Positions 1-6,834 are shown, counted from the stretch's first letter. The stretch: DNA of 17,452 nucleotides from Methanosarcinales archaeon ex4572_44 (GCA_002254825.2 NJEL02000003.1:1-17452); one strand, 5' to 3'. Notes: generated by a model from the letters alone, not told the origin. A program made the numbers and translations.

Positions 1-338
1 GCATCAAAGAATGATGAAAAACTGACTTCAGTCTTATTAATGAGAGCAGCCCTTGCGGCCTCACCCGCATCACCAAGATCTCTAACAAGCTCCTTCACCC
101 GAGACACTTTTATCCCGGCAGTCTTTGCAATCGCGGTATAGAGCAGGTTTGGCCCAATGCCAGGCTCAAGCCCTGTCCACCGTGGAAAGACTTCGCCCAT
201 TATGAATCTTGTGAGGATAGCCAGCTCATCATCGTCCACAGACCGAAGGAAATCACTCACCACACCCGTTATTTCAAGAGAACTCGAAATTCCCTCTATC
301 TCTTTGCAAACCGAGACAAAACGATCAAAACCCGTCAT
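1..338 (-). CDS. lig: ATP-dependent DNA ligase, N-terminal part (cut by window edge)
   Basis: Reading leftward from the ATG at 336-338, an open frame of about 112 codons runs off the window without a stop. It begins MTGFDRFVSVCKEIEGISSS and contains FIMGEVFPRWTGLEPGIGPN and a later VSFSSFF. This pattern matches the N-terminal DNA-binding domain of archaeal/eukaryotic-type replicative DNA ligases, which seal nicks using ATP during Okazaki fragment joining and repair. The catalytic KxDG lysine lies beyond the window, so activity cannot be judged. There is no clear Shine-Dalgarno sequence. A TATA-like element about 30 bases upstream suggests a short or absent leader. The gene is divergent from cdc48. 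Family assignment rests on recalled similarity to Methanosarcina-type ligases. Confidence 0.8.
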   Translation of the reverse strand, partial: MTGFDRFVSVCKEIEGISSSLEITGVVSDFLRSVDDDELAILTRFIMGEVFPRWTGLEPGIGPNLLYTAIAKTAGIKVSRVKELVRDLGDAGEAARAALINKTEVSFSSFFD

Positions 339-362
339 AAACCTACATCTACAATGAAAGAG

Positions 363-378
363 ATGCTTTAAATATCTT
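363..378 (-). promoter_or_regulatory. Probable TATA element for the DNA ligase gene
   Basis: On the minus strand the AT-rich stretch reads AAAAAAGATATTTAAAGC, about 30 bases before the ligase ATG. Archaeal transcription normally starts about 25 bases after the TATA centre, which would put the transcript start within a few bases of the start codon. Inferred from position and composition only. Confidence 0.4.
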
Positions 379-471
379 TTTTCAACTTTCCTAAACACAA
401 GAGCAACTTTTCACAATTGGGTTGAAAAGATAGAAACAAACTCAAAACACCAGAACGAAAACGGTAGGTTG

Positions 472-494
472 ACACTCCGAATCGACTGGAGTGT
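472..494. repeat. Perfect 7-bp inverted repeat in the lig-cdc48 intergenic region
   Basis: ACACTCC at 472-478 is followed by nine bases and then by its exact reverse complement GGAGTGT at 488-494. It lies in the roughly 460-base gap between the divergent DNA ligase and cdc48 genes, well away from either start codon. It could be an operator, a hairpin of a small RNA, or chance. The rest of the gap shows no convincing reading frame or tRNA. Confidence 0.5.
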
Positions 495-660
495 ATGCAA
501 GATATTTCCAGCTCTCTAATGATGCTGGGCACATCTTCAAAGCGCGGTAGATGAAATTCTTATAGTGCATAAAATATAGCTTATGTGCTCAATCCAACTT
601 GAACATGAGCGAGCGGTTTCAGAGATCTGAACGAGCACGAAATATGCTTGCTGTTGTTTA

Positions 661-675
661 ACCTCTTTTTGAGGT
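661..675. repeat. Small hairpin ACCTC-T5-GAGGT upstream of the cdc48 promoter
   Basis: ACCTC (661-665) and GAGGT (671-675) are exact reverse complements around a loop of five T residues. The element lies about 12 bases before the proposed cdc48 TATA box, so it is outside the expected transcript. It could be a protein-binding dyad. Short stems like this also arise by chance. Confidence 0.3.
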
Positions 676-680
676 CTGAA

Positions 681-696
681 AGAAAATAATATATAC
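681..696 (+). promoter_or_regulatory. Probable BRE/TATA promoter of cdc48
   Basis: A purine-rich AGAAAA run precedes TAATATATA (687-695), a good archaeal TATA box. Transcription would start near 715-720, leaving a leader of about 80 bases before the ATG at 800. A near-palindrome, GTATAATAC (698-706), lies between the TATA box and the expected start. Judged from motif and position only. Confidence 0.5.
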
Positions 697-785
697 CGTA
701 TAATACCTATTATAGATATTGTGTCTGCTGTAAAGGATAGTTCCCGGCGGTGTGATCTGCTTGGGTTGGCTCGGTGTTTTATGTA

Positions 786-791
786 GGAGGT
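786..791 (+). promoter_or_regulatory. Ribosome binding site that fixes the cdc48 start
   Basis: GGAGGT sits eight bases before the ATG at 800. The frame also extends upstream to a GTG at 752, but that would add 16 residues unlike any CDC48 N-terminus. The Shine-Dalgarno sequence and the protein start MKEVQLKVAKAY both favour 800. Confidence 0.8.
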
Positions 792-799
792 TTGTTTTG

Positions 800-1930
800 A
801 TGAAAGAAGTTCAGCTTAAGGTCGCAAAGGCCTATCCGAATGATTCTGGTAGGGGTATTGCGAGGCTTGATCCACAGACCATGCTTGCTCTCCAGCTCTC
901 GCCCGGTGATATTGTTGAGGTTGAGGGCAAGAAGGTTACAGCTGCGAAGGTGTGGCGGGCGGATCGGATTGATTGGGATCAGGGCGCTCTTCGGGTTGAC
1001 GGTTTTATACGTCAGAATGCTGGTGTTGGTATGGGGGATGTTGTTCGGGTGCGGAAGGCCGAGGTTCATGGTGCTGTGAAGATTTTGCTTGCACCGACTG
1101 AGGGTCCAGGTCTCAAGTTTGGTGGTGATGCAGGGGAGATGGTTAAGCGACAGATCTTGAAGCGTCCGGTTGTCAAGGGTGACGTGATACCTGTGATGAG
1201 CACTATGGCGCATCCGTTTCTTGGCAGGGTTGTGACTGGGCAGTCGATACCGCTTGTGGCTGTTGAGACTGAGCCTGCAGGCGTTGTGCTCATCACTGAG
1301 AAGACGGAGGTGATCTTGCACGATAAGCCACTTGATGGTTTTGAGGCTACTGCCGCTGGAGTAACTTATGAGGATATTGGTGGTTTGGGCGGTGAGATCC
1401 AGCGGGTGCGTGAGATGATAGAGCTTCCTATGAAGCACCCTGAGCTCTTCCAGCAGCTTGGTATCCAGCCCCCGAATGGTATTCTTATGTATGGTCCGCC
1501 TGGTACTGGCAAGACCTTGATTGCGAGGGCGGTGGCAAACGAGTCTGGTGCGCATTTTATTGCGATAGCTGGTCCTGAGATCATGTCCAAGTATTATGGT
1601 GAGAGTGAGCAGCGTTTACGTGAGATATTTGAAGAAGCAGGTCAAAATACGCCTGCTATTGTCTTTATAGACGAGCTTGACTCGATAGCTCCGCGCAGGG
1701 AAGAGGTGACTGGTGAGGTGGAACGACGTGTTGTGGCTCAGCTTCTAACGATGATGGATGGGCTTGAAGAACGTGGGCAGGTGGTGGTTATCGGTGCTAC
1801 CAACCGAATTGATGCGGTGGATCCTGCGCTTCGAAGACCTGGGCGTTTTGATCGTGAGGTGGAGATCGGGGTTCCGGATAGGCAGGGACGAAAGGAGATT
1901 CTTCAGATTCATAGTAGGGGCATGCCGTAG
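800..1930 (+). CDS. cdc48: CDC48/VAT-type AAA+ ATPase, N-terminal part (N domain and D1), frame broken at 3' end
   Basis: This frame encodes 376 residues of a CDC48/p97/VAT unfoldase, a hexameric ATPase that extracts and unfolds proteins, in archaea often for the 20S proteasome. Residues 1-180 are the N domain (double-psi barrel plus Nc). D1 follows, with Walker A GPPGTGKT (232-239), Walker B IVFIDE (287-292), sensor-1 GATN (332-335) and the RRPGRFD arginine-finger region (345-351). The frame stops at TAG 1928-1930, right after the IHSRGMP that opens the D1 lid. The stop is created by a 13-bp tandem duplication. Removing one copy joins this frame to the downstream one, giving a single protein of about 963 residues against the usual 730-760. 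As it stands the gene is either split, frameshifted, or carries a sequencing/assembly error. The family call is firm; the status of the break is not. Confidence 0.9.
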   Translation: MKEVQLKVAKAYPNDSGRGIARLDPQTMLALQLSPGDIVEVEGKKVTAAKVWRADRIDWDQGALRVDGFIRQNAGVGMGDVVRVRKAEVHGAVKILLAPTEGPGLKFGGDAGEMVKRQILKRPVVKGDVIPVMSTMAHPFLGRVVTGQSIPLVAVETEPAGVVLITEKTEVILHDKPLDGFEATAAGVTYEDIGGLGGEIQRVREMIELPMKHPELFQQLGIQPPNGILMYGPPGTGKTLIARAVANESGAHFIAIAGPEIMSKYYGESEQRLREIFEEAGQNTPAIVFIDELDSIAPRREEVTGEVERRVVAQLLTMMDGLEERGQVVVIGATNRIDAVDPALRRPGRFDREVEIGVPDRQGRKEILQIHSRGMP

Positions 1931-1939
1931 GGGCATGCC
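1914..1939 (+). repeat. Perfect 13-bp tandem duplication that breaks the cdc48 frame
   Basis: GTAGGGGCATGCC occurs twice, back to back, at 1914-1926 and 1927-1939. Thirteen is not a multiple of three, so the second copy shifts the frame. It also creates the TAG stop, at the junction of copy one with copy two. Each copy holds the 8-bp palindrome GGCATGCC, a plausible slippage substrate. With one copy the reading is HSRGMPIYAWDSEV with no stop. The ATG inside the second copy (1935-1937), five bases after the stop, could allow re-initiation. Confidence 0.95.
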
Positions 1940-3704
1940 TATTTATGCTTGGGATAGTGAGGTTGTGGCAGAGATACTTTTGGAAGAGCTAGAATCTTTT
2001 GAGGAACGTGCTGTAGTGCGTATCTCCGAAAATGTTTCTAAGATTGAGTCTCTTGAATTAGAGGAAAGTAGTATTGAAAATGAGTTGCAGAGGGGTAAAA
2101 ATGAATTAAAAAAGTTAGAAGGTGAATTAAAACGAACCAAAGGTGAGTTAGAAAGATTAGAAATAGAAAAACAGCAGGCTAAAGGTTCCTTAATCCAAAG
2201 AATTTTGGATACGATAACTGATAAGCAGAGTCAGGTAAACGAATTACTTTCTGAAATGGAAGAAGTGAGAATGGGTATAGAAAGTGGTAAAAATGATATT
2301 AAAAAATTAAAAGAGAGAAGGGAAAATAATAAGAATACTATTAAAAAATTAAAGAATGACATACATTCTATCAATAAAATTAATGAAACAATGAGGAAAG
2401 AAAAAGGTATACTCGAATCCATAGCAGCAGACCTCGAATCCATAGCAGCAAAGATAAGCGACATTAAACGCACGGAAAGCAGCAGAGGGGCTGAAGATAT
2501 TAGAAACATATTTTCAGAGAAAGAACTACAACAAAAGGGCACAGAAGTAAGAAACATTGAAAAAATTATCTTAGATTTAGGTATAATCTCTCCAGAATAT
2601 ATCAAAAAGGTTATTGAAGGTTCGACAAGCCATATGCTAAACCATCTCGCTTCCGCAACACACGGGTTTGTTGGTGCTGACATCTCAGCCCTCACAAAGG
2701 AGGCTGCGATGAAAACCTTGCGCAGATACCTGCCGCAGATAAATCTTGAGGAAGAGATACCTAAGGAGCTCCTTGATAGTATGAGGGTCACTCAAAAGGA
2801 TTTTGATGAGGCGTTGCGGGAGGTTGAGCCCTCTGCCATGCGTGAAGTGTTGATCGAGGTTCCGATGACCACTTGGGATGACGTTGGTGGGCTCGAGGAT
2901 GTGCGGCAGGAGATACGCGAGGCTGTTGAGTGGCCCCTCACACATCCTGATAAGTTCAGGAAGATGGGTATTCATCCACCCAAGGGTATATTGTTATATG
3001 GCCCTCCAGGGACAGGGAAGACACTTGTTGCAAAAGCAGTGGCACGTGAGACTGCAGCCAATTTCATCAGCATACGGGGACCTCAGTTATTGTCCAAGTG
3101 GGTTGGAGAGTCTGAGAGGGCTATGAGAGAGGTCTTCAAGAAGGCGCGACAGGTTGCACCATGTATTATCTTCTTTGATGAGATTGATGCCATAGCACCT
3201 GTGCGTGGTGGCGATACTAATCGGGCTGTAGAGCGGATGGTGAACCAGTTGCTTACAGAGCTTGATGGACTTGAGACCCTTGAAGATGTAATGATTATAG
3301 GGGCTACCAATCGTCCCGATATAATAGATCCAGCACTGCTTCGTACCGGGCGTTTTGATCGGATGGTGTTGCTTGAAGCGCCAGCAAAGAAGGGCAGGAT
3401 GGAGATATTCAGGATACATACAAAGGAGATGCCTCTCTCTGAGGATGTTGACTTTGAGGAGCTTACAGAAGTTACGGACGGTTATACTGGTGCGGATATA
3501 GAGAGTGTGTGTAGAGAGACAGTGATGCTGGCTCTGCGAGAGGATATTAATGCAAAGGGCGTGGAGATGAGACATTTCAGAGATGCCCTTAAGAAGGTGC
3601 ATCCCAGCCTTGCAGAGAACATAATGGATTATTATGAGCGGATCAAGGATCAATTTAAGGGTGGTAAACCAAAAGAAGAAAAATCATATATAGGATACAG
3701 GTAA
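1935..3704 (+). CDS. cdc48: CDC48/VAT-type AAA+ ATPase, C-terminal part (coiled-coil insert, rest of D1 lid, D2)
   Basis: This is the continuation of the upstream CDC48 gene in another frame. I start it at the ATG in the second duplication copy, giving 589 residues; the open frame itself reaches further back, into sequence overlapping D1 that does not resemble CDC48. Order: a coiled-coil insert of about 230 residues; the resumed D1 lid (HLASATHGFVGADI, then TKEAAMKTLRRYLP); the D1-D2 linker; and D2 with Walker A GPPGTGKT (bases 3000-3023), Walker B IIFFDEID, sensor GATNRPD and arginine-finger motif RTGRFD. The tail ends YIGYR: a penultimate Tyr resembles the proteasome-docking HbYX motif, but the hydrophobic position is Gly, so docking is uncertain. 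If made separately by re-initiation, it would be a coiled-coil plus D2 protein lacking the D1 ATPase core. A PRC-barrel gene follows after 30 bases. Confidence 0.88.
   Translation: MPIYAWDSEVVAEILLEELESFEERAVVRISENVSKIESLELEESSIENELQRGKNELKKLEGELKRTKGELERLEIEKQQAKGSLIQRILDTITDKQSQVNELLSEMEEVRMGIESGKNDIKKLKERRENNKNTIKKLKNDIHSINKINETMRKEKGILESIAADLESIAAKISDIKRTESSRGAEDIRNIFSEKELQQKGTEVRNIEKIILDLGIISPEYIKKVIEGSTSHMLNHLASATHGFVGADISALTKEAAMKTLRRYLPQINLEEEIPKELLDSMRVTQKDFDEALREVEPSAMREVLIEVPMTTWDDVGGLEDVRQEIREAVEWPLTHPDKFRKMGIHPPKGILLYGPPGTGKTLVAKAVARETAANFISIRGPQLLSKWVGESERAMREVFKKARQVAPCIIFFDEIDAIAPVRGGDTNRAVERMVNQLLTELDGLETLEDVMIIGATNRPDIIDPALLRTGRFDRMVLLEAPAKKGRMEIFRIHTKEMPLSEDVDFEELTEVTDGYTGADIESVCRETVMLALREDINAKGVEMRHFRDALKKVHPSLAENIMDYYERIKDQFKGGKPKEEKSYIGYR
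1940..2636 (+). other. In-frame coiled-coil insertion in the CDC48 D1 lid
   Basis: Between RGMP and LNHLASATHGFVGAD, where ordinary CDC48 has about ten residues, this gene has about 230. They are rich in Lys, Glu and Leu with heptad-like spacing, such as ENELQRGKNELKKLEGELKR and IKKLKERRENNKNTIKKLK, which predicts long antiparallel or multimeric coiled coils. The DNA is visibly richer in A and T than the flanking ATPase codons (runs such as aaaaaattaaaag), suggesting separate origin or relaxed constraint. The borders are approximate. No intein splice motifs or transposase are visible. Confidence 0.8.
2412..2450 (+). repeat. 18-bp direct repeat with 21-bp period inside the coiled coil
   Basis: CTCGAATCCATAGCAGCA occurs at 2412-2429 and again at 2433-2450, separated by GAC. 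The period is seven codons, one coiled-coil heptad, and encodes LESIAAD followed by LESIAAK. It looks like a recent heptad duplication that preserved the coiled-coil register. Confidence 0.9.
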
Positions 3705-3734
3705 AAACTAAAAACAGATTAGGAGGGGAAAAGT

Positions 3735-3995
3735 ATGGTGAAAGTACTTGCAAAGAGGATGTCCAACACGTCTGTGGCGAGCATGAATGGAACTGAGCTT
3801 GGTACAGCTGTGAACATAGTGGTTGACACAAGAACCGGGGAACTCATAGATCTCGTGGTGAAACCAAATTCTGTTACAAGTGCCAGGTTCAAAATGGAGG
3901 GGAATATCATGTACATACCCTTTGCTGCTGTGCGCTCTGCAAGAGACTACGTCATAATCGATACCAAGCTTGCAGATACCCTAAAATCAGTCTAA
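3735..3995 (+). CDS. PRC-barrel domain protein
   Basis: This 86-residue protein spans one PRC-barrel fold: a beta-rich LGTAVNIVVDTRTGELIDLVV core, then YIPFAAVRSARDYVII. PRC barrels occur in RNA-processing factors such as RimM, in photosynthetic reaction centre H subunits, and as small stand-alone proteins common in archaea whose role is unknown. There are no transmembrane segments or catalytic motifs. The ATG at 3735 has a strong Shine-Dalgarno (GGAGGGG, 3722-3728). The gap to cdc48 is 30 bases, so the two are probably co-transcribed. That hints at a link with protein quality control but does not show one. Confidence 0.8.
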   Translation: MVKVLAKRMSNTSVASMNGTELGTAVNIVVDTRTGELIDLVVKPNSVTSARFKMEGNIMYIPFAAVRSARDYVIIDTKLADTLKSV

Positions 3996-4105
3996 GCAAG
4001 ATAGTCTAAACAATATAATAGCAAGATAATAGGGGCAGTTTCACGAGATTTACTCGCCCGTTGTAATTTTTTCCTGTGATCGCGAAGAGTGCGACTATCC
4101 ACGTG
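3996..4105. terminator. Convergent gene end region between PRC-barrel gene and idsA
   Basis: The 110 bases between converging genes contain a T-run (AATTTTTTCC, about 4065-4074), a usable archaeal U-tract terminator for the plus-strand cdc48 transcript. GCAAGATA occurs twice, at 3995 and about 4020. No strong hairpin is evident. Confidence 0.35.
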
Positions 4106-5083
4106 TCAGTATCTTCGCTTTATCATATAATCTGCAAGTTCGATCAGCAGTTGCTTTGATTTTGTTTCAGGTAGTATTTTTAACATATTTTTCCCTGTTT
4201 GAACGTGTTCTATTGCTTTTTCTTCTGCATAATCTATACTGCCGCAGTCTTCAAGCTGGCGAATTGCTTGGTTTATCTCTTCTCGACTTGCTTTTTTTGC
4301 CCCGAATATCTTAATATTTTCTCCAAACTCGTGGGCACGAATTATTATAAGGGTTTTTTTACCTTTCAGTATATCGCTTCCTCTGTTCTTTCCAAGAACA
4401 TCTTCTGGCGTCCTGAGATCAATTACATCATCATAGATCTGAAATCCGATGCCTACGAGCCGTCCGTACTCTCCAAGAGCATCCACCACTGCTCTCTCGG
4501 CACCCCCGAGTATTCCGCCTATCCGGGCAGATGCCGCGTAGAGCACTGATGTTTTCTTCTCGACCATTCTCAGGTATTCGTCCTCGCTCACGTGATCCCG
4601 ATTCTCAAACTCAATATCTTCCCACTGCCCCTCACATATCTCAACAGAGGTCTCTGCAAGGATCCTGACACATTCCTTGATCTGCGCTGGCGGTGCAGGG
4701 GCCCTGGTTGTCAGATCAAAAGCCTTGGCGTAGAGTGTGTCCCCTGCAAGGATTGCACCTGCATTGCCCCAGAGGGTGTGTACTGCTGGGTACCCACGTC
4801 GCAGGTTGTCCCGATCCATTATATCATCATGTATGAGCGTAAAGTTGTGAATGAGCTCTATCGCAGCTGCTGCAGGGATTACACTTGTTGGCTTGCCCCC
4901 AACCGCTTCGCACGAGAGGATTGCCATCCCTGGACGTAGCCGTTTCCCACCCGCATGCAGGAGGTGCCTTGCTGCAGTGTAGAGCTCCGAAGGCTCTCTT
5001 TTTGAGAGATACTGGCCTATGAAGGTTGCGACCGTATCAGCTCTCACCCGCAGCTCTTCCAACAGATCTAATTCTTTCGCCAT
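4106..5083 (-). CDS. idsA: Short-chain isoprenyl diphosphate synthase (GGPP/FPP synthase)
   Basis: This 325-residue trans-prenyltransferase condenses isopentenyl diphosphate with allylic diphosphates to make C15-C20 chains for archaeal ether lipids. Visible motifs are GGKRLRP (45-51), the first Asp-rich motif DDIMD (86-90), the second Asp-rich motif DDVID (218-222), and downstream KGKKT (240-244). Phe81, the fifth residue before the first Asp-rich motif, is at the position known to limit chain length in archaeal GGPP synthases, which favours a C20 or shorter product. Length is normal. The start is 17 bases after the RNase J stop, so the two are one operon. RNase J next to idsA is a familiar arrangement beside archaeal mevalonate-pathway genes. 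The exact product length cannot be read from sequence. Confidence 0.9.
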   Translation of the reverse strand: MAKELDLLEELRVRADTVATFIGQYLSKREPSELYTAARHLLHAGGKRLRPGMAILSCEAVGGKPTSVIPAAAAIELIHNFTLIHDDIMDRDNLRRGYPAVHTLWGNAGAILAGDTLYAKAFDLTTRAPAPPAQIKECVRILAETSVEICEGQWEDIEFENRDHVSEDEYLRMVEKKTSVLYAASARIGGILGGAERAVVDALGEYGRLVGIGFQIYDDVIDLRTPEDVLGKNRGSDILKGKKTLIIIRAHEFGENIKIFGAKKASREEINQAIRQLEDCGSIDYAEEKAIEHVQTGKNMLKILPETKSKQLLIELADYMIKRRY

Positions 5084-5100
5084 CGTATCATATTCATTTA

Positions 5101-6441
5101 TTATAGGGTTATCTCCTCACCGTTTCGTATTATGTGCACCGTCTCTCCGAGAGCGTATCCTGTGCTCTCTGCCATCTCCACGTAGTTGCTGTGCATGCCG
5201 ATGTTTCCATGGGCTGGTATCACATGCTCAGGGTTTATCAGGCGCAGCAGTTCCCAGTGATCCTCTCTTGACGCATGTCCTGATACGTGCACGTCTTTGA
5301 AGATACGCGCACCCTGCATCTTCAGCTTCGTCTCAAGAGCATACCTATTTGCACGTGGTATTGGATTTGGAATGGTGTTTGCCGAAAATATCACTCTGTC
5401 ACCTGCTTCAATGGAGTAGGGTGTTTCGCCACCTGCAATACGGGTGAGTGTAGCTCCAGGCTCTCCTTGATGCCCTGTCACGATCAAGAGGTATTTATCC
5501 TTACCCTCTCTTGCAATCCGTTTCAGTGCACGATCCACCATATTCCTCCTCCCGTAGATCTCAATATTCTCGGGAAAACTGATATAATCCATCTTCTCCG
5601 CAGTTTTGACATACCGTTCCATTGCACGGCCAAGCAGGATAGGGATACGATCCATCTCCTCTGCAGCCTCTATAATAGCGTTTATACGAGATATATGCGA
5701 TGAAAACGTTGTGATCACAACACCCATATCCATCTCCCCACTCCCAAGAAGAGTATCACGCACGAGATCCTTTGCTATCTGCTCAGAAGGCGTTTTGCCC
5801 GTGATCCCTGAATTGGTACTCTCAACTATCATCGCGATAACGCCCTCTTCACCGATCTCTTTTAGCCGTGAAAAATCGGGCGGTTTGCCGATGGTCGGCG
5901 TGCGATCGAGCTTAAAATCGTTGGCATAAAGCACGATGCCCTGTGGCGTGTGAATCGCTATGAACGCTGCATCTATGATACTATGTTGCACACGGATGAA
6001 CTCAAGTGCAATCTCTTCTGTCACTGTGTACGTTCCACCCTGTGGCGTAGCAATCACCCTGTTCTCCACCTTAAACTTCCTCTCACTCCCAATTCCGTGT
6101 TTGATCAGTTCTGCTGTGTATGGCGTGGCGATGATCGGTGCATTGTACCTGTGAGCAAGTTTGGGAATAGCTCCGATATGATCGAGATGCCCATGAGTGC
6201 AGGCAATAGCACGCACACAGCTGCTGATCTCCTTCAGTATGGTGTCGTCAGGTATAGCACCCATCTTTATGAGTTCAAGAGAGTGTATCTGTTCGATCTC
6301 AACATCTTCATGTATCTGAACCATGTCAAGACGAAGTCCCATGTCCAGTATTATGACGTCATCCTCAATCCTCACAGCTGTCATGTTGCGGCCCATCTCA
6401 TTGTAGCCGCCGACCGCAATTATCCCAATATTATCAACCAT
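5101..6441 (-). CDS. rnj: Archaeal ribonuclease J (beta-CASP metallo-beta-lactamase)
   Basis: This 446-residue protein has the metallo-beta-lactamase signature HGHLDH (83-88), which binds the two catalytic zinc ions. Beta-CASP features near the C-terminus include VSGHAS and IPAHGN. Length and layout match archaeal RNase J, a 5'-to-3' exonuclease in RNA decay and processing. Its Gly-rich GGYNEMGRNM start is typical of the family. The ATG at 6439-6441 has an upstream GAGGAG. It is the first gene of an operon with the isoprenyl diphosphate synthase. No residues look missing. Closely related beta-CASP proteins such as aCPSF1 carry KH domains, absent here. Confidence 0.9.
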   Translation of the reverse strand: MVDNIGIIAVGGYNEMGRNMTAVRIEDDVIILDMGLRLDMVQIHEDVEIEQIHSLELIKMGAIPDDTILKEISSCVRAIACTHGHLDHIGAIPKLAHRYNAPIIATPYTAELIKHGIGSERKFKVENRVIATPQGGTYTVTEEIALEFIRVQHSIIDAAFIAIHTPQGIVLYANDFKLDRTPTIGKPPDFSRLKEIGEEGVIAMIVESTNSGITGKTPSEQIAKDLVRDTLLGSGEMDMGVVITTFSSHISRINAIIEAAEEMDRIPILLGRAMERYVKTAEKMDYISFPENIEIYGRRNMVDRALKRIAREGKDKYLLIVTGHQGEPGATLTRIAGGETPYSIEAGDRVIFSANTIPNPIPRANRYALETKLKMQGARIFKDVHVSGHASREDHWELLRLINPEHVIPAHGNIGMHSNYVEMAESTGYALGETVHIIRNGEEITL

Positions 6442-6446
6442 ATATT

Positions 6447-6452
6447 CTCCTC
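6447..6452 (-). promoter_or_regulatory. Ribosome binding site of RNase J
   Basis: On the minus strand GAGGAG lies about five bases before the ATG at 6439-6441. The good spacing supports the chosen start. Confidence 0.65.
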
Positions 6453-6516
6453 ACACTCGTATCGACCAAAGTGAAATGATTAAACAATAATGACCAAGTA
6501 TATTCGTATCATTGTT

Positions 6517-6526
6517 GATATAAATA
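6517..6526 (-). promoter_or_regulatory. Probable TATA element of the RNase J-idsA operon
   Basis: The minus strand reads TATTTATATC here, giving an expected transcript start near 6495 and a leader of about 50 bases with a Shine-Dalgarno. The motif is nearly symmetric, so it could also drive a plus-strand transcript into the intergenic region. Confidence 0.45.
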
Positions 6527-6536
6527 GTGTTTTACA

Positions 6537-6655
6537 GGGCTTAACCTGTGGCACTCACACTATAAAAGCTTTCCACTGCCTGCGGCGTGAGGGATGGAAA
6601 TAAAAAAACTTCAAGTGTGGAACACTTATTTTAATATAATTATAAATATTTTTTA
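6537..6655 (+). other. GC-richer island and hairpin in AT-rich intergenic DNA (possible small RNA)
   Basis: The 393-base gap between RNase J and mch is mostly AT-rich, but about 6537-6598 is clearly richer in G and C (for example CACTGCCTGCGGCGTGAGGG). After it comes a perfect hairpin, AAGTGT-GGA-ACACTT (6613-6627), and then a long AT tract with TTTTTT near 6650. A plus-strand TATA-like GATATAAATA at 6517-6526 would start transcription near 6545. TATA, GC island, hairpin and U-tract in that order would suit a small RNA. No snoRNA, tRNA or open frame is recognised, and the island could be relic sequence. Confidence 0.25.
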
Positions 6656-6730
6656 TATATTTATTTTAGCTCTATTAGTATTTCTAGAAAACTTTCAGCA
6701 GATACGAAACTCTTTGTATAGACTGTAAGG

Positions 6731-6795
6731 TAAAAAAGATCTGATGGCAGATCCGAAAAACGAGAAAAAAATGAATAAAATACAAAAAATAGGTA
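6731..6795 (-). terminator. Probable terminator of mch
   Basis: GATCTG (6738-6743) and CAGATC (6748-6753) form a perfect 6-bp stem with a 4-base loop. Read on the minus strand, the stem is followed directly by six T residues (complement of 6732-6737), the form of an intrinsic terminator. Between the mch stop and this hairpin the minus strand has further T-runs (about 6756-6790), matching archaeal U-tract termination. Confidence 0.6.
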
Positions 6796-6834
6796 TTATG
6801 GATCAGTCAGCAACCAATCCATGAATTTAGAATT

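Noticed and set aside
752..799. Upstream extension of cdc48 to the GTG at 752
   Set aside because: The residues (MICLGWLGVLCRRFV) are unlike CDC48 N-termini and the strong Shine-Dalgarno serves the ATG at 800.
779..1555. Long minus-strand open frame opposite cdc48
   Set aside because: It lies antisense to clearly conserved N and D1 domains and its translation shows no recognisable domain.
1928..1935. Programmed +1 frameshift at CCG-TAG-G restoring the cdc48 frame
   Set aside because: The direction is right, but slipping from CCG to CGT pairs poorly and no stimulatory element is visible. The exact tandem duplication is the simpler explanation.
1928..1992. Read-through of the cdc48 TAG as pyrrolysine, used by some Methanosarcinales
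   Set aside because: Reading through in the same frame gives only about 20 unrelated codons before another TAG at 1990-1992, so it does not reach the coiled coil or D2.
1937..2636. Intein or mobile element as the cdc48 insert
   Set aside because: There is no Cys/Ser at an N-terminal splice junction, no terminal His-Asn, no endonuclease motif and no transposase. The composition is plain coiled coil.
3087..3653. Minus-strand open frame of about 188 codons opposite D2
   Set aside because: Antisense shadow of conserved AAA+ sequence; Cys, His, Ile and Leu excess typical of such shadows.
6575..6600. CRISPR-like repeat fragment (GTGAGGGATGGAAAT)
   Set aside because: Only one copy exists, with no spacer-repeat periodicity and no cas gene nearby.
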